A stretch of 64,000 bases of DNA from Clostridiales bacterium NK3B98 (GTDB lineage: Bacteria > Bacillota > Clostridia > Oscillospirales > Oscillospiraceae), in contig ATWA01000007.1 of assembly GCA_000421005.1 (NCBI GenBank), positions 1 through 64,000 on the forward strand, in the 5' to 3' direction. Both the position numbers and the translations under genes were made by a program. The first letter of the stretch is position 1. Each line of letters opens with the position of its first letter. This document shows, piece after piece, positions 16,560 to 24,687 of this stretch. A model generated the notes under the pieces. The model was not told the DNA's origin and ran no database searches. It was given only the letters and a program-made list of their open reading frames with translations.

Positions 16560-17813
16560 ATGACCACCATTTTACGGGGCAATCTCATCCACGCCCCGGC
16601 GCTGGGACAGTTGGAGTGTCTGCCCGGCGGATATCTCATTTTGGAGGACGGGGTGATTGCCGCCCTTTGTTCCCGACTTCCGGAGCAGTATCAGAACAGC
16701 CCTGTCATAGACTACGGAGATGCGCTGATTCTGCAATCCTTTGCGGACTGTCATCTCCACGCCCCCCAGTATCCCATGGTGGGCACGGGAATGGACGTGA
16801 CCCTGCTGGACTGGCTGCAAAAGTACGCCTTCCCCACCGAGTCCAGATTTGTCGACGGGGCGTATGCCCGTCAGGTCTACCATGCGCTGGCAAGGGAGCT
16901 GGTGGACAACGGCACCACCCGGGTCATTATGTTTTCCTCCCTCCACACTGACGCAACCCTGATTCTCATGGATGAGTTGGAGCAGGCTGGACTTTGGGGT
17001 TATGTGGGCAAGGTAAACATGGACCGAAACGGCACTCCCCAGTTACAGGAAACCACCGAGGAGTCTCAGCGGGAAACCCTGCGGTGGCTGGACGCCTGCG
17101 GGCAGTTCCATCACATCAAGCCCATTCTCACTCCCCGCTTTACCCCAAGCTGTACCGATGCGCTCATGGCATGGCTGGGAAGGACCGCCGCAGAGCGGGG
17201 ACTCTATATCCAATCTCACCTGTCTGAGAATGACCGGGAGATTGCATGGGTGCGGGAGCTGCACCCGGACTGTCAGCGTTACTGGGAGAGCTACGCCAAG
17301 TATGGTCTCTGGGCAGACCACACCGTCATGGCACACTGCGTCCACAGTGACGCACAAGAGCGGCTTGCCATGCGGGAGGCCAATGTGCTGTGCGTACACT
17401 GCCCTGACTCCAATATCAATGTGCGCAGCGGACTTGCCCCGGTGCGTACCATGTTGAACGAGGGCAACTGGGTGGCGCTGGGCTCTGACATTGCAGGAGG
17501 GGATCACCTGCACATGATGGATGTGATTACCGCCGCCGTTCGCACCTCCAAGCTCCGCTCTCTGCTGATCGATGGCAGCGAGCCCCTCACCGCCGCCGAT
17601 GGCTACTATCTGGGTACCACGGCGGGGCATCGGTATTTCGGTGCCGGGGCTGGTTTTGCCGTGGGGGACGCCCTTCACGCTATTGTGGTAGATGACAGCG
17701 GCATCGACACCATGGGGAATATGAACTTCACCGACCGTCTGGAACGTGCCCTTTACCGGGCAAAGTCAGAACAGATTGTGGCGGTCTGGGCGGGAGGGAA
17801 ACAGATCAAATAG
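16560..17813 (+). CDS. guaD: Guanine deaminase
   Basis: A 417-residue amidohydrolase that converts guanine to xanthine and ammonia. Metal ligands are visible: DCHLHAPQYPMVGTGMD (the HxH motif and following family block), IQSHLSENDREI, MAHCVHSD and LGSDIAGG. SSLHTDAT and WLQKYAFPTE are also characteristic of GuaD. AGGAGG lies 8 bases before the ATG at 16560; a GTG three codons earlier falls inside the ribosome site. Xanthine would feed the molybdenum hydroxylases at 28.5-34.5 kb, so the locus fits purine salvage or fermentation. Confidence 0.93.
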   Translation: MTTILRGNLIHAPALGQLECLPGGYLILEDGVIAALCSRLPEQYQNSPVIDYGDALILQSFADCHLHAPQYPMVGTGMDVTLLDWLQKYAFPTESRFVDGAYARQVYHALARELVDNGTTRVIMFSSLHTDATLILMDELEQAGLWGYVGKVNMDRNGTPQLQETTEESQRETLRWLDACGQFHHIKPILTPRFTPSCTDALMAWLGRTAAERGLYIQSHLSENDREIAWVRELHPDCQRYWESYAKYGLWADHTVMAHCVHSDAQERLAMREANVLCVHCPDSNINVRSGLAPVRTMLNEGNWVALGSDIAGGDHLHMMDVITAAVRTSKLRSLLIDGSEPLTAADGYYLGTTAGHRYFGAGAGFAVGDALHAIVVDDSGIDTMGNMNFTDRLERALYRAKSEQIVAVWAGGKQIK

Positions 17814-17918
17814 CCGTATCTGCGCAGCAGCAACGGCAGACAGCAGCACCATGTAGCCCAATGGCAACGCCGCAAGGCTTCTGTCACCGTTGGCGAAACG
17901 CCATTCCGGAATTCAACA

Positions 17919-17947
17919 TTGAAAAGTATGCCTCCTTTGTGTATAAT
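17919..17947 (+). promoter_or_regulatory. Promoter of the malic enzyme gene
   Basis: TTGAAA (17919-17924) and consensus TATAAT (17942-17947) with a 17-base spacer. The leader to the start codon is about 150 bases and contains a hairpin near 18045-18080 (CTCC.ACT / AGT.GAG) of unknown meaning. Confidence 0.85.
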
Positions 17948-18103
17948 ACGGGGCAGAGCAAAGGTCCGATGAAAGGAGAAATCCTGTTGTCAGCGCAAAT
18001 TACAAAATGAGAACAAGACGCTCCAACGGATCGCCGCACGTTCAGCATCTTCTCCCACTTTCCGCGGGTGAGTGGAGACGAAGGCACAATAGGAGGAAAA
18101 CAA

Positions 18104-19276
18104 ATGGATTATGCCCAGGAGTCACTGAAGCTCCACAACGCATGGAAGGGAAAGATTGAAGTGGTTTCCCGTGTTCCCGTCAGCAACAAGGAGGATCTTT
18201 CCCTTGCCTACACCCCCGGCGTGGCTGCGCCCTGTCTGGAGATCCAGAAGGATATCAGTAAGAGCTACGAGCTGACTCGCCGGCACAATCTATGCGCTGT
18301 GATCACCGACGGCACCGCCGTGCTGGGACTGGGCGACATTGGCCCGGAGGCAGGTATGCCTGTGATGGAGGGCAAGTGCGTGCTGTTCAAGGCCTTTGGG
18401 GATGTGGATGCTTTCCCCCTGTGCGTGAAGAGCAAGGACGTGGACGAGTTTGTCAACACGGTTGCTCTGATTTCCGGTTCCTTCGGGGGTATCAATCTGG
18501 AGGACATCGCCGCCCCTCGCTGCTTTGAGATTGAGCGCAAGCTGAAGGAACGGTGTGACATCCCTATCTTCCACGACGATCAGCACGGCACCGCCGTTAT
18601 CACGCTGGCCGGACTGACCAACGCCCTGAAAATCGTGGGCAAGCGCCGGGAGGATGTAAAGATAGTTACCTCCGGCGCAGGTGCCGCCGCCGTCTCCATC
18701 GTCCGGCTGCTGCTCTCTGCCGGGTTCCGTCACATCACCATGTGTGACCGGAACGGCGCTATTTATCAGGGACGTGAAGGACTGAACTGGATCAAGGAAG
18801 AGATGGCTCAGGTCACCAATCTGGAACACAAAGCCGGATCGCTGGCGGATATGCTTGTGGGGGCAGACGTATTCATCGGCGTCTCTGCTCCCGGAACTGT
18901 CACCACGGAAATGGTGAAAACCATGAACCACGACGCTATCCTCTTTGCCTGTGCCAATCCCACACCGGAGATCTTTCCGGAGGATGCCAAAGCGGGAGGC
19001 GCCCGCATTGTCTCCACCGGACGCAGCGACTTTCCCAACCAGATCAACAACGTCCTCGCCTTCCCCGGCATTTTCCGGGGTGCCTTCGACGTGCGTGCCA
19101 GCGACATCAACGAGGAGATGAAAATGGCCGCTGCGCAGGCGCTGGCTTCCCTCATCTCTGACGAGGAACTGAACGAGGAATACATCATTCCCTTTGCCTT
19201 CGACCCCAGAGTGGGACCTGCCGTGGCAAAGGCTGTGGCGGAGGCCGCCCGGGCGACCGGCGTGGCTCGAATCTGA
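18104..19276 (+). CDS. Malic enzyme (oxaloacetate-decarboxylating malate dehydrogenase)
   Basis: A 390-residue enzyme of the short bacterial NAD(P)-dependent type that turns malate into pyruvate and CO2. Motifs: LSLAYTPGVAAPC at the N-terminus, ITDGTAVLGLGDIGPEAGMPVMEGK (quoted to GPEAG), FHDDQHGTAVITLAG for metal binding, TSGAGAAAVSIVRLL for the nucleotide, and FACANPTPEI. AGGAGG precedes the ATG at 18104 by 7 bases. It has its own promoter and terminator. Confidence 0.95.
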   Translation: MDYAQESLKLHNAWKGKIEVVSRVPVSNKEDLSLAYTPGVAAPCLEIQKDISKSYELTRRHNLCAVITDGTAVLGLGDIGPEAGMPVMEGKCVLFKAFGDVDAFPLCVKSKDVDEFVNTVALISGSFGGINLEDIAAPRCFEIERKLKERCDIPIFHDDQHGTAVITLAGLTNALKIVGKRREDVKIVTSGAGAAAVSIVRLLLSAGFRHITMCDRNGAIYQGREGLNWIKEEMAQVTNLEHKAGSLADMLVGADVFIGVSAPGTVTTEMVKTMNHDAILFACANPTPEIFPEDAKAGGARIVSTGRSDFPNQINNVLAFPGIFRGAFDVRASDINEEMKMAAAQALASLISDEELNEEYIIPFAFDPRVGPAVAKAVAEAARATGVARI

Positions 19277-19290
19277 CTTCACATTTACAG

Positions 19291-19326
19291 AAAAACGCTC
19301 CTTTCCCGGTGGAAAGGAGCGTTTTT
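19291..19326 (+). terminator. Terminator of the malic enzyme gene (bidirectional)
   Basis: AAAAACGCTCCTTTCC (19291-19306) pairs with GGAAAGGAGCGTTTTT (19311-19326); it can also serve the converging HMA gene. Confidence 0.9.
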
Positions 19327-19346
19327 CTGTATCAATCACCATTCTC

Positions 19347-19604
19347 TCATCTGCCAAACCCGAACAATCCCCGTTTTTTGGGTTCCCCACGGGTGATGCT
19401 CAGGCAGGTATATCCGGTCTGGTCGATGCCCTGACGCAAGGCGTTTTCATCCAGCGTTTCCTCCAATGTAAAGCGCACCTCTCCCCTTTTGTGGGATGCG
19501 GTCACTTTCTTTGCACCGGGCACCGCCTTTCGCACAGCGTCACTGACGTGGGCTTCACACATTCCGCACATCATGCCGTCCACTTTGACTACGATCTCTT
19601 CCAT
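19347..19604 (-). CDS. Heavy-metal-associated (HMA) domain protein
   Basis: An 85-residue CopZ-like protein with the metal motif GMMCGMCEAHV and the ferredoxin-like sequence around it (VKVDGMMC ... VTASHKRGEVRFTLEE ... IDQTGYTC), then a basic C-terminal tail (PKKRGLFGFGR). GAGGGGG precedes the ATG at 19604. Usually such proteins carry copper(I). However the promoter overlaps a palindrome of the same form as at the feo operon, which suggests control by a DtxR-type iron or manganese regulator rather than a copper sensor. Metal identity is open. Confidence 0.85.
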   Translation of the reverse strand: MEEIVVKVDGMMCGMCEAHVSDAVRKAVPGAKKVTASHKRGEVRFTLEETLDENALRQGIDQTGYTCLSITRGEPKKRGLFGFGR

Positions 19605-19637
19605 TTTTCTCCCCCTCTGCCTTTTCTCCATTGTTTG

Positions 19638-19682
19638 TTAGTTCTGTATAACTAATATATTCCTTTCTGCCCTGCCTGTCAA
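19638..19682 (-). promoter_or_regulatory. Promoter with DtxR-like palindrome, HMA gene
   Basis: On the minus strand TTGACA (19682-19677) and TATATT (19659-19654) are 17 bases apart. TTAGT-N8-ACTAA at 19638-19655 overlaps the -10 box and start point. The same spaced palindrome overlaps the feo -10 box at 52649-52666. Confidence 0.7.
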
Positions 19683-19699
19683 GAGATGCTCCACAAGGA

Positions 19700-19738
19700 A
19701 AAACGCCAGCACCCATTTTCTTCGGGTGTTGGCGTTTT
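19700..19738 (-). terminator. Terminator of the galactan operon
   Basis: AAAACGCCAGCACCC (19700-19714) pairs with GGGTGTTGGCGTTTT (19724-19738), just beyond the traX-like gene. Confidence 0.85.
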
Positions 19739-19752
19739 GTGGTTTGCAAGCA

Positions 19753-20571
19753 TCAAATCAGGTGAGCAATGCCATAGAAAATCAGGAAATGCACCGGATA
19801 CACAAGATAGAAGAGGTACTTGTTTCCGTTCCAGCCCCTTCTGCCGTCGTAGCTCCAGAGGGCGTATACCGACAATGGTCCGGTGAGGTAGACCAGCCCG
19901 CTCCCGTCTCCGGTGAGCATCATACCCCCCATCACATAGAGCAGCGTCCAGCCGATGACCAGCAGCAGGCGTGTCCCCTTTCGGTCATAGCACTGATAGA
20001 GAATGGCCACGGCAATCACCAGAAACAACCCGGATTCTGCCCGGAGCAGGTCGCACCACAGTGCGGAGGCAAGCACAATTGCGCCCTGAAATACCCGGCA
20101 GGCTGTCCCCGGTTTCCCTCGAAACAGGCGCAGACCGTAGAGCATCACCAGACAGATGGTCAGGGTAAACAGGCCGTTTTGCGCTCCCATATTCCATGGG
20201 GTGCCGCTGATGGCAAGGTCATAGGGCACCTCGCTGACCAATGCGAACATCGCCATGGTCAGGGTGTAGCGGCGAAGGCTGGATGTGTGGACAAATCCCT
20301 CCACCAGCAGGAACGCAAAGACCGGCGGGCCCAAACCGCCAATCAATCGGAACAGAGCAGCCCATGTGGACAACAGCATCAAGTCAGGCCGTTCGGCCAG
20401 TACCTGTGCCAGCTCCGCCGGGTCGTAGTCAGCAGCACCCAGCATCCGGTTCTGCACCACGCAGATCCCCGCCGTGTAAAACAGCAGGGTAATCAGGGCG
20501 TACATCTTCAGCTTTGTGCCCGTCATGTGGATGACCAGCCTGCGGCGTTTGTTGTTCAGCGTTTCTGCCAT
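19753..20571 (-). CDS. TraX-family membrane protein
   Basis: A 272-residue membrane protein with about seven to eight hydrophobic helices, matching the TraX family: LKMYALITLLFYTAG near the start, FRLIGGLGPPVFAFLLVEGF, EVPYDLAIS, NGLFTLTICLVMLYG and a C-terminal LVYPVHFLIFYGIAHLI. TraX in F plasmid acetylates pilin, but chromosomal homologues in Firmicutes are probably acyltransferase-like enzymes of unknown substrate. Here it is the last gene of the galactan operon (9 bases after the GH53 gene, AAGGAG site), not of a conjugation locus. Confidence 0.8.
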   Translation of the reverse strand: MAETLNNKRRRLVIHMTGTKLKMYALITLLFYTAGICVVQNRMLGAADYDPAELAQVLAERPDLMLLSTWAALFRLIGGLGPPVFAFLLVEGFVHTSSLRRYTLTMAMFALVSEVPYDLAISGTPWNMGAQNGLFTLTICLVMLYGLRLFRGKPGTACRVFQGAIVLASALWCDLLRAESGLFLVIAVAILYQCYDRKGTRLLLVIGWTLLYVMGGMMLTGDGSGLVYLTGPLSVYALWSYDGRRGWNGNKYLFYLVYPVHFLIFYGIAHLI

Positions 20572-20580
20572 GTCTGCTCC

Positions 20581-21684
20581 TTAGCCGAGAAAATCCCGAA
20601 TGGTGATGAGGGCTGGGAGTGTATTGCCCTCATAGTCAAACAACGCCTGATTGGCCCACTCGTTGCCGCCGGGTCCTTTTTCCTTCATGTAAGCGATTGC
20701 CTCATCGGATGCCCATTGACTGCCCGGAACAGGAAGCCAGCAGGGCTCCCAGTAGATAAAGCCCTTGCCCCTCCCCTCGGGGACACGTTGGATGGTTTCC
20801 ATCAGCCGTTGCAGAAAGGCGCTCTGCCCCTCCGGGGTCATGTCCACTCCCGCCTGCTCTGCCAGTTCAGCAGTAGCGCCCATGCCCTTTCGCCCCTCAG
20901 GGGGGAGCTGTTCATAACGGGCATAGTCTTCGGTGGTAAAGCCGGTGGAGGTCTCCGCCACAATCAGGTCTTTGCCGTAGCGCAGGGCGATGTCGTTCAT
21001 ATTTGCTGACAGCGCCTCCATACTGCCATGCCAGAAGGGGTAATAGCTGAGACCGATGATGTCAAAATCCGCTCCGCCCTCCGCCAGATAGCTGTCAAAC
21101 CAGTTCCGGTACAGGGCATTGTTGCCGCCGTTGTCCAGATGAACCATCACCTTTGACTCGGGGACAATCTCTCTCGCTGCCCGGATTCCCGCGGAGACCA
21201 GACGGGCGATAGCGTCAAAATGAGGGGTTTTGCCCGTGGGCCAGAGAAGACCATTGCTCAGCTCGTTCCCCACTGCCACCATCGCCGGAGTGAGGTTTGC
21301 CTGTGCAAGGGTAGTCAGAACCTCTTTTGTATACTGGTACACCGCCTGTTCCAGCCCAGCCAAATCCAAACCCTGCCATGCTCTGGGGGGAACCTGTTTC
21401 CCCGGGTCCGCCCAGAAGTCGGAATAGTGGAAATCCAGCAGCCAATCAATCCCCAGATGCTTCGCCCGCCGGGCAAGGGTCATCACCCGGGGCAGGTCAC
21501 AGGTGCCGGCACCGAAGGGCTTGCCCTCCGGGGTATAGGGATGATTCCACAGCCGCAGACGCACCAGATTCATGCCGTAGCTTTTGAGAATCTCCATGGC
21601 GTCCCCGGCTATGCCGTGGTCATAGAATCTGCCGCCGCACGCCTCCACCTCCAGCAGGGTGGAGAGATCCATGCCTTTTATCAT
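20581..21684 (-). CDS. Arabinogalactan endo-beta-1,4-galactanase (GH53)
   Basis: A 367-residue GH53 enzyme of single-domain length. It starts KGMDLSTLLEVEACGGRF and has LVRLRLWNHPY, WLLDFHYSDFWADPGKQ and RAWQGLDLAGL. The acid/base glutamate is in VAVGNELSNGLLWP, the nucleophile in IVAETSTGFT, and a conserved GFIYWEPCWLP follows. There is no signal peptide, so it should act inside the cell on imported galacto-oligosaccharides delivered by the ABC transporter of the same operon. AGGAGG precedes the ATG at 21684. Confidence 0.93.
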   Translation of the reverse strand: MIKGMDLSTLLEVEACGGRFYDHGIAGDAMEILKSYGMNLVRLRLWNHPYTPEGKPFGAGTCDLPRVMTLARRAKHLGIDWLLDFHYSDFWADPGKQVPPRAWQGLDLAGLEQAVYQYTKEVLTTLAQANLTPAMVAVGNELSNGLLWPTGKTPHFDAIARLVSAGIRAAREIVPESKVMVHLDNGGNNALYRNWFDSYLAEGGADFDIIGLSYYPFWHGSMEALSANMNDIALRYGKDLIVAETSTGFTTEDYARYEQLPPEGRKGMGATAELAEQAGVDMTPEGQSAFLQRLMETIQRVPEGRGKGFIYWEPCWLPVPGSQWASDEAIAYMKEKGPGGNEWANQALFDYEGNTLPALITIRDFLG

Positions 21685-21721
21685 TGTATCCTCCTCCCTG
21701 CTCTGTCTGTTGCAGCAGCCA

Positions 21722-21943
21722 TCAGTCAAATTGGTCGAAGCGGTCAAACCGCTTCATCATATCCTTGTACCGCAGTCGGACAATGTCATTGCCCCGCAGC
21801 ACCTCTTCCTCGCTGCCCACAAACTGGCAGCGCATACAGTAGTATTCCTGCTTGTCCTTGTCGTAGAACATATCAATGTCCAGATCCCGGAGGAAGCAGG
21901 AGGGGCAGCGGTAATTCAGTCTGCCCTTTCCAGCTTGAGCCAT
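21722..21943 (-). CDS. Small zinc-ribbon protein
   Basis: A 73-residue protein with two CxxC knuckles (YRCPSCFL and YYCMRCQF), typical of a zinc ribbon, and an acidic-basic tail. It overlaps the end of the preceding gene (21916) by 28 bases, so translation is probably coupled. A role as a regulator or accessory factor is possible; function unknown. Confidence 0.7.
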   Translation of the reverse strand: MAQAGKGRLNYRCPSCFLRDLDIDMFYDKDKQEYYCMRCQFVGSEEEVLRGNDIVRLRYKDMMKRFDRFDQFD

Positions 21944-23754
21944 GTGGTAAAGACCTCCTTTTCTCTCACCGTTCCGGTGTAGCCCAGTGTAAACATGGGG
22001 CTGAATGCGTAGCCCTCTTTGCAGTAGCCTGTTTTGTTTCTGCCCTCACAGGTGAGAGACACCCGGGTTTGGATGGGAGGCAGCACACAGGCGGCTTCCT
22101 CCGCCCCCTCTGCGCTCATCTCCCGGCACTTGTAGGCGTAGTCCATAGTCTGCACCTCATTGCCAGAGCGGAGAGACAGCTTGAGCGAGGACATATCCTC
22201 AGTGTACTCGGTGGTGCCGTAGCAGGCAACCATGTACTCGTTGATGGTGACCTCAGCGTCCGGGTTGCTCATCTCCAGAATGTTCCGGTCAATGCGGATA
22301 TCGCTGCTGCCCTCGGAGAAGGTGATTACCGTCTGCACCTTGACCGTCAGATCGGCAAATACAATCTCCACCGGATCAAGGGTGAGTATCCGGTCATTGC
22401 CCTTCTGGGAGAAGGCTGCGTGGGTACGGCACAGGCAGAGATCCACTTCCTCCCCCTTATAGCACAGCTTGGCGCTGCGGACGGTGCCCTCTCCGGCGTA
22501 GTGGGTGAAGTAACCCGCCCGGTATTTCTCCTGAATCAGGAAGGGATAGGAGGCGTCCTGAATATGCTTCGTGCCAATGCCCACCGGCCATTCCAGCTTG
22601 GCGGCATAGGGGCGCAGGTCAACAATTGCGCCGCCCTGATTCATATTGACGCAGGCTCTCATATAGGGGTCGCAGTACCAGAACAATTGCTTGTCGCTGC
22701 CATAGAGGATATCCCGCCACAGTGCGCACTCCGGCTCGGTGTAGTGCTTTTTCGCCCGGTAGTAGTCGGCAAACTCGCTCATGGTCATATCCACCAGCTT
22801 GCCCTCTTGTTTCAGCTTGCCATAGTAGGCGCAGCCGTCCTCGTAGCTCTTTTTCAGCAGCTCATAGGGTGCCTCCCAGCGTCCCATTTTGTTCATCCAG
22901 CCGGGTCCCACAAACATCATGTTGTAGGCGTAGCCGTTGTTGAACTTGGCCAGATACCGATACTGGTCAATGAGGTTGTAGAGGTAGGGGAAGTCCCAGG
23001 TTGAAGTATCGTAAATCATGCCCCGGAGGACGTTCTGGGGATGGGTGCCGAAGTTGGAGCCGTTGCCGTCATAACAGGCAATCAGGTCCCGGGACAGGTG
23101 AGGAATGGCCACAATGCCGGAGTCCTCGTCCGCATTGGCGGCGGGGGCGTGGGTGTTCTGCTTGGAGGGAATCCACGGTGCCCATGGACCGCCGTCCATA
23201 AAGGTATACCAGCTGTTGTTGCAGGTGTGGTAGGCCTTGGGACCCTCCTCCCAGCAGGTGGCCACGGCGCACTTGACGGAGGGGTACTCCGCCTTGATGA
23301 AGTTAATCAGGTCAGCGTCCATGTAGTAGGAGCCGGTGGACTGGGGATAGAAGCCAAACTTCTCATAAAACAGCCCGAATACGTCCCGGACGATGGCTTT
23401 TTTGTCCTCCATGGAGAACATCCAAATGCAGAAGTCTTTGGTCTGGTATTTCTCCCGGAACTGCTCGCAGGGCAGACCCAGCAGGCTCAGGGCAATTTCG
23501 TCCCCGTAGGTTTCGTGATGCTCCTTGGCCAGCGCCACCGCCTCGTCGTTGAACAGGCTGGCGTAGGTCATTTGGATGGTGGTTTTCAGACCGTTTTTGT
23601 GGGCGCACTCCTGCTGGAGTTTGAAGATATCCAGACTTTCCGTGAGCAGCGCCTTGCGGCCGATGTCCTCCGTCTTGCCGTGCCCGGTGACCTTCTCGGC
23701 GTACTCCGGCACCATCTCAGGACGGTGGATGATGTTGACGATAAACTGGTCCAT
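21916..23754 (-). CDS. Uncharacterised 612-residue protein of the galactan operon
   Basis: A cytosolic 612-residue protein without signal peptide. The N-terminal 340 residues look like a beta/alpha barrel related to polysaccharide deacetylase or GH57-like folds (KTTIQMTYASLFNDEAVAL; GFYPQSTGSYYMDADLINF; many Trp and Tyr, e.g. GGPWAPWIPS). The C-terminal 250 residues are beta-rich and could bind sugar. It may belong to the DUF3863/DUF3864 group, but I am not certain. The ATG at 23754 is chosen from start-site context; 21 codons of open frame upstream lack one. Its place between transporter and galactanase suggests a carbohydrate-active enzyme. Confidence 0.7.
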   Translation of the reverse strand: MDQFIVNIIHRPEMVPEYAEKVTGHGKTEDIGRKALLTESLDIFKLQQECAHKNGLKTTIQMTYASLFNDEAVALAKEHHETYGDEIALSLLGLPCEQFREKYQTKDFCIWMFSMEDKKAIVRDVFGLFYEKFGFYPQSTGSYYMDADLINFIKAEYPSVKCAVATCWEEGPKAYHTCNNSWYTFMDGGPWAPWIPSKQNTHAPAANADEDSGIVAIPHLSRDLIACYDGNGSNFGTHPQNVLRGMIYDTSTWDFPYLYNLIDQYRYLAKFNNGYAYNMMFVGPGWMNKMGRWEAPYELLKKSYEDGCAYYGKLKQEGKLVDMTMSEFADYYRAKKHYTEPECALWRDILYGSDKQLFWYCDPYMRACVNMNQGGAIVDLRPYAAKLEWPVGIGTKHIQDASYPFLIQEKYRAGYFTHYAGEGTVRSAKLCYKGEEVDLCLCRTHAAFSQKGNDRILTLDPVEIVFADLTVKVQTVITFSEGSSDIRIDRNILEMSNPDAEVTINEYMVACYGTTEYTEDMSSLKLSLRSGNEVQTMDYAYKCREMSAEGAEEAACVLPPIQTRVSLTCEGRNKTGYCKEGYAFSPMFTLGYTGTVREKEVFTTWLKLERAD

Positions 23755-23817
23755 ATCAGATGAGATCCTTTCAGTAATCTGCCGGCGTTGCAAAAAACGC
23801 CGGCAGAAGCATTTCAA

Positions 23818-24687
23818 TCAGCCTTTGACTGCGCCGCCAGTGATACCCTCCACATAGAACTTCTGCATAATGAAGAAGAGGATGGAGATGGGAATGGACA
23901 CCAGCACACCGCCGCAGCAGAAGATGGTGAAGTAGGAGTTAATCAGGCTCTTGTCCAGCATTTTGTACAGTCCCACAGCCACGGTGTAGTAATTGGACAC
24001 ACCGGCGTTCAGAATCATCTTGGAGAACACGAAGTCCATCCAAGGTCCGAGAAAGCTGCTGATGACCGTATAGACGATGATGGGGCGGCTCATGGGAACA
24101 ATGATCTGGAAGAAAATTCGAGCCTCGCTGCACCCGTCCAGCCGGGCAGCCTCGCAGAGAGAGCGGGGCACCGTGTCAAAGAAGCCCTTACAGATCAAAT
24201 AGCCCAGACCGGAGGAGGCGGAGTAGACCAGAATCAGACCTACATGGCTGTTGGTCAGGCCAAAGCTCTTGAGCACAAAATACACCGCAATCATGGACAG
24301 CACGCCGGGGAACAGGTTCAAAATCACCGCCACATTCATCAGCGCCTTCCGTGCCTTGAACTTGCCAAAGGAGGTGGCATAGGCCACCATCAGCACGAAG
24401 GCGGTGGAAATCAGGCAGGTAAAGATGGCGATTTTCAGGGTGTTCATAAACCACTGGGGGAACTGGTTCACCGAGTCGGAGTGGAACAGAGACACATAGT
24501 GCTTGGCGCTCCACACCTGAGGCAGGAAGGTGGAGGTGTTCATGCCGTCATAGGCGCTGAAGGAGGTACAGACCAGCCAGATAATGGGAATCAGCCAGAT
24601 GAACGCCAGCACGGCAATGAAGACGTTGTGCAGAACAGTGCGGCCAATCCGGGGATTGGTGCCTTTCACGGTCGTCTCGTTTTTCAT
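23818..24687 (-). CDS. Sugar ABC transporter permease, MalG type
   Basis: A 289-residue permease with six membrane helices. The cytosolic EAA loop reads EAARLDGCSEARIFFQIIVPMSRP, characteristic of CUT1 sugar permeases. It begins one base inside the stop of the MalF-type gene. With that gene and the binding protein it forms the importer; no ATPase gene is present, so a shared MsmK-like ATPase elsewhere is expected. GanQ of Bacillus is the closest functional model, by context. Confidence 0.92.
   Translation of the reverse strand: MKNETTVKGTNPRIGRTVLHNVFIAVLAFIWLIPIIWLVCTSFSAYDGMNTSTFLPQVWSAKHYVSLFHSDSVNQFPQWFMNTLKIAIFTCLISTAFVLMVAYATSFGKFKARKALMNVAVILNLFPGVLSMIAVYFVLKSFGLTNSHVGLILVYSASSGLGYLICKGFFDTVPRSLCEAARLDGCSEARIFFQIIVPMSRPIIVYTVISSFLGPWMDFVFSKMILNAGVSNYYTVAVGLYKMLDKSLINSYFTIFCCGGVLVSIPISILFFIMQKFYVEGITGGAVKG

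Noticed and set aside
17948-18103. A riboswitch in the 150-base leader of the malic enzyme gene
   Set aside because: Only one modest hairpin is visible, with no terminator or known aptamer motif.
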